From Tetraselmis striata (taxonomy: Eukaryota; Chlorophyta; Chlorodendrophyceae; Chlorodendrales; Chlorodendraceae): DNA of 64,000 nt. Within the stretch, counting starts at the first letter, position 1. Each line of letters begins with the position of its first letter. The notes beneath the pieces are model-generated. The model did no database searches, was not told the DNA's origin, and saw only the letters and a program-made list of their open reading frames with translations. Positions 56,472-64,000 of this stretch are shown in pieces. The position numbers and the translations under genes are program-made. Location of the stretch: NCBI GenBank assembly GCA_006384855.1, contig VCJN01003151.1:124001-188000 (forward strand), written 5' to 3'.

Positions 56472-56479
56472 GTTTATTC

Positions 56480-56931
56480 CCTCGTCCCTTCATGTTGATT
56501 GGCTGAAATTCGACACCGGGCCGACCTGTGTTCTATTAAGTACTGGAATCCGGAGCTGCCAAACCTGAAATGCACCCGGTCGACCCGGGTAAAATTCCGT
56601 CGATAAGTACTAGGTAATACAGCGAATAATACCCGAAATCGAAAGCGGGGGTGCCTGCCTGCTCACCTGCTCACGACTCATCTGCGTCCGGGCTGCGTTG
56701 CCCCGTTCTCATCATTTTGGTGAAGTTACCAGGCGAAGTAATTCTCCCGTAGTACTGATGTAACCCGTACATACTCAGACGATGACCGTACGGGTACATG
56801 TATTCAACTATTTAAAATGGTACGGGTACCGGATAAATTATTACTCGTGTTAATTGTGATGTAAAAAAAGATGTGACAATCGTATGGTGGGGTAGATGCG
56901 GGTGTATGGGCAGAAATAAATACGGATTACT
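56480..56931. other. No gene recognised
   Basis: No coding or repeat support between the hAT element and the next module. Confidence 0.35.
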
Positions 56932-57450
56932 GTGTGCACCCCGGGGATCGCGGCGACCGAGGCGGAGCACAACAAGCTGGCAGCGGACCGGGCGTCTTCC
57001 GCCCCGGTGCAGGGTGTTCACCGGTACTGCCCTGGTGTGATTGAGGACCGCGGCCGCCTCGGAAAATCCGCTTTGACGGTGGTCTACATCTTCGCGGTGT
57101 TGCTTGCTGTGCGCAAATTCCATGTCGGTGCTTCCGCCCCGACTTCATGCTTCCTTCGTGGTCACTCCGTCTAGGCTCTTCGGAACTTTGTCGCCAGTCA
57201 GTCCGATGAGTTGTGCCTTCACTTGTACGCGCACGCGGCGGGGTTGTTGCACCGAGTCTTTGCTTGCGTGCATGGTACCTTGAGTGGCATTCTCTCGGCC
57301 GGAGTGCATACGGCCAATATGATGCGTCCGCCCGTGCTCATTCCGCACCTTCTTATGTTGTTGCTTCCACCGCGCAATTGTTGTAGTGGACGTTTCCCAT
57401 TGCCTTTTCGGGTGATTTCTTGATCGCCTTTTGCGGCTAGCTCATTTAAT
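56932..57450 (+). pseudogene. Duplicated unidentified module, copy 2
   Basis: Colinear with 53044-53480 and extends further 5' (56932-57000), so it shows sequence lost from the other copy. A nonsense change CAG to TAG at 57172 and a frame change after 'GILSAGVHTAN' disable it. It ends with the same 'GCGGCTAGCTCATTTAA' tail. Confidence 0.5.
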
Positions 57451-58585
57451 TGTATTCATGCGTGGTACAGAGAGACGTCTACGCATTTCTTCATTGACAA
57501 CCAGTAACAATTCGCGGAAGCAAACTGTCGGAGTGTCGCGGGTGAGTCGACCCTTTGCCAAGGTGGCATACTATTCACATGGAAAAACGGATTCAACTCC
57601 ATTCCCGGGTGCAACTGCAACCGGAAACTATAATTGCCAGTTTTCTAGGTGCTGGAGATGCATGCCTAGTACTGATTCGAAGCCTAGTACTGACACATGT
57701 ACTTGGTACTTGGTTGTCTTACGAGTTCCATTATGGCATTATCCCTTATTTTTGTTTCGTTGATAAGTATCAGATACTGTAACGATTCGTGTACGAAATG
57801 TATGTACTAAATCTACATAATACGACAATTATAGTACAGCAATATATATATACAAATGCGAATCGATGAACCATACACATGGATATTTAGAGCCCTGCCT
57901 TTTTTCTCCGGGCGGCGGAGTACATCTTCTGCTTTTAAAAACATAGTATCGCCGTCGAGGCAAAATATACAATCAAGTAAGTATTCGAGTATCGGTACTG
58001 TAAAAAAATCCCCAGCATAGTAGCGTCAAGTTCGGCCAATATACTGCTTGTCACACCATAATAATCTTTATTAGGGCACCCGCCGAGGTACAGATAGGCG
58101 CGTGCGCTGCTGACCATACAAAAACAGCAGTTTCCTCCCGGCTTGGCTCTCCGCCTCTCCTAAAACCCTACCCGGACACAATGGAACGAACTTATTGCTG
58201 CGAATCATGCCGCCAGTATCTGGGGACAGCCCTCCCCGGACCCCGCGGCTGCCCAACATCACCCCAGCCACGCCGCCTGCGGTCGGTAAGCCGCTGCGCG
58301 ACTCGCAGTGTTTTGGTTACAGGTACTTATAGTCGTGAACTGCCGCCCCTGCTCTAAATCGCGCGCTGGATGTAAATAAGCGCTGATGAATAATACAATC
58401 CATGGACATTTTTATCTATGTATTTGCACCGCCGCTGCCCGCATAGCACACGCGTCCAAAAGGAGGAGACATGGGCCGGCGTTAATTAACTAGACGGGGG
58501 TAGCACTGCGGTGGGCGGATGGGTCTACTCCGTACGCCAGGGCGGTGGCGGGAGTACGCTTAAGCACCAGTACACTGCTACGGAG
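57451..58585. other. No gene recognised
   Basis: AT-rich stretch (57780-58000) and short frames without support. Confidence 0.35.
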
Positions 58586-58832
58586 TACATCCCTTGTCCG
58601 CTCGGTTGAGCGGTCGTCTCGTACGCGAAAGGTAACATGTTCGATTCCTGGCCGATGTATTTTTGGCAATGTCGTCCCGGCGTGTCTTGGGTTTCCCCCG
58701 GTTGATGCATTAGCCCTTCGGGATTCGAATGAGGCAATGGTCTACAGGCTATGCCAGATCTACGACTGCAGTTGGCGCAAGAGGTCAAGTGTTGGGGCGG
58801 CTTTGGCCGATGTCCCAGGGCGAACTTTTACC
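58586..58832 (+). mobile_element. tRNA-derived SINE, copy 4 (best promoter)
   Basis: A box-like TCGGTTGAGCGG at 58602-58613 and B box GTTCGATTCC at 58639-58648 are at tRNA-like spacing. A second B-like word (ATTCGAATGAGG) lies in the body near 58722. The tail is GGGCGAACTTTTA. A 9-bp duplication GCTACGGAG lies at 58577-58585 and 58833-58841. Confidence 0.85.
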
Positions 58833-58889
58833 GCTACGGAGCGCGGCGCATGGCGGTGAATCACCCCAACTACGCCGCTAATTTCACTA

Positions 58890-59445
58890 GTCTACCGGAC
58901 CACCTCGTAATTAGCATGTAATACCCTTGAACTACATACCGTAATATGCTTACTAGTATATTAACAATCGTATGTCGTTTAGCCGTAACATACTCGCAAT
59001 AAACTCCATCATGCGCATATCACACGTCATCGCGACTGGGCTAAATTCATCCGCAGTGGCTTAAATTTGCATTTGATTGTATAAACCCGACAATCTCGCT
59101 ACCACAGGCATAATCCGTGATATATCTCACGGCATTGCCAGTGAGCGGGCGCGCGGCAGTGGGTGGCGAGGCACGGGCAACGAGCGGGCAGAATAAATTA
59201 TTTACAGCCGGCTTCGGCCGGGTACCCCACGGCGGCGGGCCGCCTACTGCTAATCGCGGGTAGCGGCGGCGGCTACTGCCATCGCGGTATGGCAGCCGGC
59301 CCACGGCCCGAACGGATGACCGCCCGCCTTGGCCCCACCACCGCCCCTGCCCCCGGGCCGGAACTTCAGCCCCCAGCTTGGCGGGCTGCTTGGCCTTCTT
59401 GGCCGGGGGCTCTGGGATACTGCCCTCGTCGAAATTGAAATTGCT
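58890..59445 (-). pseudogene. Family X copy 3 (3' end only)
   Basis: On the minus strand it begins 'NFDEGSIPEPPAKKAKQPAK' (59440) and runs through the GC-rich 3' region to a tail (59110-58890) matching 48260-48537. The upstream exons are missing. Confidence 0.55.
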
Positions 59446-59972
59446 TACAACGCCTAGTATGCTGCATCCACTCGCTCATGCGGAGTTGCTCTTAGGACAT
59501 GCTGTCTCTAATAACCATAGTGTGGAACACGAAGGGTTATCACAGCTCAAGCTATCGGCCATCCTCCTATGTTTCCTAGCCCCTCCTCCTTCCGGTGGGC
59601 GATAGCCAAGACAACAGCGCCCCCCTGTTGTCCCTACCTAAGTCAGACCCGTCCCTTCCAGAGCTCAGCAGGCACGCTAAGGCAGCCATAGGGGTCCCGC
59701 ATGTTGCTATTGAGGTGTGATGGGGGAGGGGAGCTAACTGGCGGAATAGCTGCATGGTGCTAAGTATCTATGTACCGCTAAGCCGGCTAGCTTGCTGGGG
59801 TGGGACTACAATGCCCTCCATCTCTAATACTTTTGGCGTTGTATACTGCGTTTCATGGCATGATGACTTCGTCTCGTGCATGTACCAAGCCCGCGGGCCG
59901 GGCGATTCATTGTCTGTAATATTTGCGGGGAAAGTGCTGGTAAATTCGAAAACATGCATCCGGGCGTATCGG
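59446..59972. other. No gene recognised
   Basis: Short unsupported frames only. Confidence 0.3.
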
Positions 59973-61328
59973 CTAAAAATGTCCATAGTTCTTTGGTTGA
60001 GGCGCTGATAGTCGCGGGCGTGCGTCCGGCTTGGGGTTGGGTGCCTTGCCGGCGGAGAGTATCCGCAGACGGCCCACCTGCAGCTGCAAGGGGGGGGGGG
60101 GGGGGGGGGGGCGGTGAGCCTCTGCCGCAAGCTGGGCCAGACGGGACGCATGAGCTGGTGTGATGGTTCTGAAGGATTGCTCGAGGGGGGCGGTGGCCTC
60201 CGAGGCCTCTGCTGTCGCGGTGGGGGCTTGGACTGCGGCCGGTGGAGCCGGCTCAGGGTGCGGGGCTGGATCGACGCTTTTCGCAGGCTGATCGACTTCC
60301 GGTGGCGAGTCGTCGCCGGCCATCTCCGTGTCTTTCGAGGCTGCCGCGGCCGGGGTGTGGGCCGCTTGTAGCTGGTTAGTTGGTGGTGGCGGGAGCTCCC
60401 GGGGGAACTGGCCGTCGTGCATCGCCGACTGGTCGGTTGTAGTCGGCGCCGGTTGGTGAATAGTCGCCATCCTCTCCCGCCCTTGTAGGTGCATGGTACT
60501 GGATGCGACGAGTTTCGCGTCGGATCCCGTGTTAGGAGCGAGTCCGGCTCTGCTCACCTCTGCCGGAGCGGCGGCAGCCGACATAGGGGCGCGTCCGGTC
60601 ACCGCCCGGACGTCGTGAGTTGAAGTGTATACCCGGAGCTTGGGGCCGAGGGTACGGATCGGGTTCAGAAACATAGGGCTGCGGCGCAGGTCGACCCCCG
60701 TCGAACGGTTGCGGGTCGCCAGTCCGCGGAATAGCATGGCGACTTGTATGGCACAAGCGCTGTCAAGGGGAAGATCGATTGGGGGCTGGCAGGACTGGCG
60801 GCTCAAAACGCGCAGGAGACGGAGGACAGCAGTTGGGCGTCGGGTGCCTGTGATGTTTTTCGCGGCATTAAATGATGAGAGCTTGGAGGGTTGGGTTGTG
60901 CCGCTGCACAGCGCTTCGATAGTGGCGCCGACCGCGGCCTCATGTTGCTTCTCGGTTCTGTTGATGTCCATGTTGGTTGTAGTGATAGTCTCATGTGGAG
61001 CCTGCTCTTCACGCATGTGTGGGCGCTGGCCGGCAGTTGGCTTGGGGCGGGCAACGAGTGGAAGTCTGGTGCCTGCGAGTTTTCTAGCAGCGACGGTTGT
61101 TCGGATCTTGAGAGGTTGGGTCATGCCGCCGCGCGGCGCATCGATAGTGGCGCCGACCGCGGCCTTCTGTTGCTCCTCATGTCTGGTGATGTCCATGGTG
61201 GTTGTAGTGATGGTCTCTTGTGGAGCCAGCTCTTCACGCCTCTGTGGGCGCTGGCCGGCAGTTGGCATGGTGGTGGGTCGTCCGGTCCTCGGGCTGTCCA
61301 CCGTTTCACATGAGTATACTATCATCAC
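59973..61328 (-). CDS. Unidentified 451-residue protein with 75-residue tandem repeat
   Basis: ATG at 61328 (complement) to TGA, uninterrupted. Residues 23-97 and 98-172 are two tandem copies of a 75-residue unit ('TAGQRP', 'ETITTT', 'AAVGATI'), DNA 61262-61038 and 61037-60813. The rest is Pro/Ala/Thr-rich and looks disordered; a G run (60090-60111) encodes polyproline near the C-terminus. No domain, signal peptide or membrane segment is seen. An open frame this long is suggestive, but high GC makes chance frames long, so it may not be a gene; a retroelement ORF1 is another option. Confidence 0.4.
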   Translation of the reverse strand: MMIVYSCETVDSPRTGRPTTMPTAGQRPQRREELAPQETITTTTMDITRHEEQQKAAVGATIDAPRGGMTQPLKIRTTVAARKLAGTRLPLVARPKPTAGQRPHMREEQAPHETITTTNMDINRTEKQHEAAVGATIEALCSGTTQPSKLSSFNAAKNITGTRRPTAVLRLLRVLSRQSCQPPIDLPLDSACAIQVAMLFRGLATRNRSTGVDLRRSPMFLNPIRTLGPKLRVYTSTHDVRAVTGRAPMSAAAAPAEVSRAGLAPNTGSDAKLVASSTMHLQGRERMATIHQPAPTTTDQSAMHDGQFPRELPPPPTNQLQAAHTPAAAASKDTEMAGDDSPPEVDQPAKSVDPAPHPEPAPPAAVQAPTATAEASEATAPLEQSFRTITPAHASRLAQLAAEAHRPPPPPPPLQLQVGRLRILSAGKAPNPKPDARPRLSAPQPKNYGHF

Positions 61329-61399
61329 TAGTAGAGCCGCGCCGGCTCGCCCAGATTTAGTATATACGCGGTATTTCGCCCGGTGTTAAGGGCCGGCGG

Positions 61400-62860
61400 G
61401 AAAGTGAGAAGTGTAATGCCCTCGTCGACGTTATTGTCGCCGGGGATGGCTTGCGTGGCGGTCATGTTCTTGACCGCGTTGGTGTTGTGCTTGGTGATGC
61501 CGCCCGCCCTCTTCTTCTTCTTCTTCTTCTATCAGTTGGTCCAACGTGGCATTGAGCTCGGACGACGCAGGGGTGCCCGCCAGCGGCAGCGCCACGACCT
61601 TGTTGCGCTGAAGACTCGGTACGATTGGCTTACCGCCAAACGTAGGGATTGGGCGGGGGTCTGACACAGCTACTGCGAAAGTCATCATGCGTGATGATAG
61701 TTTGTCGCGGCGGTGGCTGTGTACTCGAACAAGTGTGAAAACAAACGCAACTCAGCACTTGTGGCTTCCGAGTGCGGCGTCACCTCGCAGACCTCGGTCC
61801 TCCTCGCTATTGAACAATACGTTCGAAGGGGGGCACTTGCCGGCTTGGTAGTACCTCCTTAGCTCACTCACTTGCCAGGCCGTTGGCAAGGTCGCGGGCC
61901 TTCGCGCATCGGTCCTCGCTCGGCAATGATCCCTTCTTCCTACCTTGGGCGCCCTTGCCCACATCCCGGAAGTAGTACCGAGCGAGGTAGTTCCTCACGT
62001 TTCCATGCTTCCAGGATACAGCACAAGGTGCACCGTCAGCACAATCCACGAGAATGGTCGCATTGGTGTTGGGAGGAAGGGGGAGCGGGGTGTACTCTCG
62101 GAACCCGGCAATGACGGTCTCCTTGTCGTAGAAGTGGGTTTCGGCTGTGTAGCCGGCACGGAAGTTGAAGGTAGCATAGCAGATCCGCTCGGTGTACGGG
62201 GGCGCGGCGATGGGAAACCTCGGCGTCTTCTTCAAAGGGTTAGGGATCCCCGTTTGAGTGTCGCGCGGCCAACATTCATAACAGACAGCCGACAACACCG
62301 CCTTGTCCTCAGCTGAAAGGGCAATAATAGCAACAACGCATCACGGGGCGGTCAACGCCTGGAAAATTGTAATCCTCTACGCACTCATGTCAGCCACCCG
62401 CCGACTCACTGTACCTTTCAGGGTTGACTCCAGCCCCTGCCTCGTGGGAGTATGGCATGGACCTTCGACGGAGGCGTTCTTAACGCCATTGCCCATGTCA
62501 GATCCCGCGAAGGGCGGGGTGGAGGGGGGCGCCTCGGGTGCTGTGTTCAAGATATGGGCACGCATCGCGTCGAGTACGCACAAGGTAGAATACAGCGAGA
62601 CGAAATAAACCCTCATCGGACACTTGAAAACCTGCATGACGCATGTGCTTCTTCCCGGCTTCGTCGTTTTGCTTCCGCTCGGTGTAGTTGTCCGTTATGT
62701 CCACGAGTAAAGCAAAGTCGAAGGCGTCCTCGCCCCGGGGTTGTGCTGGGTGAACGCGGATATGGCAGTAGGTCGCCCGGCCGCGGAACAGTGCGAGCCG
62801 CATTCCCTCGAGGATGCGGCCCTTGCTGCACATACCACCGAGTGGTTTGGCCAGCCCTAA
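61400..62860 (-). pseudogene. Family X copy 4 (most complete)
   Basis: The minus-strand order is: 62833-62400 ('LFRGRATYCHIRVH', 'FALLVDITDNYTERK', then 'VFKCPMRVYFVSLYSTL' one frame over); 62298-61864 from an ATG ('ERICYATFNFRAGYTAE', 'VDCADGAPCAVSWKHGNVRN'), shifting frame at 'LASE'; an intron-like stretch 61790-61660 with acceptor GTCAG|ACCC; and the conserved exon 61660-61400 ('KPIVPSLQRNKVVALPLAG'), where a TTC-repeat expansion (61509-61530) shifts frame before 'KHNTNAVKN'. It is the longest copy but is not intact. Confidence 0.6.
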
Positions 62861-63370
62861 GGCTTCACAGCGTTTTACCTACTAGGGAATGGAATTAGCT
62901 TGGCTTGCTTGGCCATGATGAAGGGTGCTGGGGGACGAGCAGCTACGGTACTGTCTAGCGGGTGTGCGAGTAGTGTGTGCCAGGTAGCATAGGCGCAGCT
63001 GCAGCTTTCAAAAAACTTAGTGCGGCGCCGCGCCTAGACGACTCGCGCTTTTATATAGCGCATGTCCCAGCAGTCATGCCAATGCCCGGATTGTTGCATA
63101 ACTATCGATAGCGTAGTAGCCGCGTAGTTGTGTTAAGCCCAAGGCCATATGCCGTATGGCGACCGTATTTACCGTTTAAATGAGGACACATGTGTCCTCA
63201 TTCGACACTAACGTGCTCTTGGTCGTAATTCGTCCGTAGCTACCCCTTAACGGGAACTGGGTCGCGTAATGAGCTTTAACTGTTTGACGGTACGCGTCTG
63301 CACAAGCCCAAACAGTGAGACAAGCAACTGACTACGTTAGGGCAGCCGACGGCTTGAGGTGCCGCAAGGG
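62861..63370. other. No gene recognised
   Basis: No supported coding. Note 'GAGGACACATGTGTCCTC' at 63181-63198, an 18-bp perfect palindrome. Confidence 0.4.
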
Positions 63371-63499
63371 GCCGGTTGGCACTCGGTGAAGCAAAATTGT
63401 CGGCTTCTCCCAGTTACCGAACCCAAACCTACTCCACCAGCACCCATCCGCCGCCGGCACCGAGCGCTACCCACCATCCATGGTTCCTCGCCTCCCCCA

Positions 63500-64000
63500 G
63501 TATGGCCAACCAACTGCCCGCAGCGTACGACGGCGTCCTCACATTGTTCGACCGGTACCTCGACCGGCAATTGTTGGAGAGTGGGTGCATCCATCATCTC
63601 GAGGGTTGCAACTCGCAAGATAGAGACCAACATGTATACCTTTATCGACACGGAACAAGCATAGCCGGGCGTCCTCGCCGTTGGGGCAGACGCTCTCCGG
63701 GGCTGGAAGTTCTTCCTCGTAGATGCGTCGGAGGATACCCGGGTTTCAAATGCAGACATGCTTAGCGAAGTCGACGGGACATGGCTCGCTGCGGCGCGGG
63801 CTCGGCTGTACCGCGCCATGGAGGTGTGCATCGAGAAGGACCCACAAGGGAACTCAAAGCTGCGGGAAGCCTTCGTCGAATAGTTCAAGTTGCTCACGGC
63901 AATGGAGCTCGTGGCTACGGCCATGTTGTCCCCATGCTTCCGCATGAAACATCTCCATGACACGGCGACCAATGTGCGCAGACTAGAGAGCGCCATGCGA
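63500..64000 (+). pseudogene. Transposase-like relic running off the window end
   Basis: One plus frame reads 'ATRKIETNMYTFIDTEQA', stop, 'LRGWKFFLVDASEDTRVSN', 'ARARLYRAMEVCIEKD', stop (about 63881), then 'LVATAMLSPCFRMKHLHD' near 63910-63960. The last resembles the 'iAt.LdPr.K...l' segment before hATC in hAT transposases. Two in-frame stops make it a relic. The 219-codon minus-strand frame over the same DNA is treated as a shadow. Confidence 0.3.

Noticed and set aside
58591..58660. Possible functional tRNA gene
   Set aside because: A and B boxes are present but no cloverleaf or anticodon arm could be formed, and the sequence is the head of a four-copy repeat with target duplications.
63337..63996. 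219-codon minus-strand frame
   Set aside because: The plus strand over the same bases shows a more protein-like, though interrupted, sequence; the minus frame is probably its shadow.
1..64000. CRISPR arrays, bacterial operons, rRNA genes
   Set aside because: None seen; the repeats present are mobile-element copies, microsatellites or coding repeats.

Overview
This window looks like nuclear DNA from a GC-rich eukaryote, most likely a green alga of the prasinophyte/chlorophyte type. The group is an inference. The evidence is a coiled-coil gene with about 12 exons and clear GT-AG introns, and dispersed remains of hAT transposons, split-direct-repeat tyrosine-recombinase (DIRS/Ngaro-like) elements, LINE 3' ends and a tRNA-derived SINE. 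There are also at least two dozen C or G homopolymer tracts of 14-27 nt. No bacterial gene organisation, CRISPR array or rRNA is visible.

Layout. 1-10.2 kb is mostly decayed: a gag-like relic (1.5-2.9 kb), a minus-strand relic (3.4-4.2 kb), a long inverted-repeat element (4.4-6.1 kb), a copy of an unidentified dispersed gene family ('family X', 6.1-6.9 kb), a two-unit tandem repeat, and an old tyrosine-recombinase element (7.8-8.7 kb). 10.29-22.18 kb is the one clear host-type gene: a protein of roughly 2,400 or more residues dominated by Ala/Glu-rich coiled coil, on the plus strand. 22.5-31 kb is low in intact genes: a gag/zinc-knuckle relic and minus-strand coding-like debris.

32-46 kb is a nest of mobile DNA: a SINE with a 13-bp target duplication, a 5'-truncated LINE with a 12-bp duplication, and the best element of the window at 33.39-36.60 kb. 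That element has A1-ORFs-B1-A2-B2 split direct repeats and encodes a gag-like protein and a full tyrosine recombinase but no reverse transcriptase. A second SINE follows, then an intact 861-codon hAT-transposase-like frame (40.0-42.6 kb) lacking conserved catalytic-core residues, then a LINE 3' end carrying a nested insertion.

45-64 kb holds the left end of another recombinase element, three more family-X copies, a third recombinase relic, a Cys-rich minus-strand relic, two more SINEs, a duplicated unidentified module (53.0 and 57.0 kb), a complete defective hAT element bounded by an exact 8-bp target duplication (54.446-56.471 kb), and an unidentified 451-codon frame with two 75-residue repeats.

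Apart from the coiled-coil gene and perhaps the hAT-derived gene, nearly everything recognisable is mobile-element sequence at different stages of decay. Identifications rest on motif reading and on comparing repeats within the window; no database was searched.
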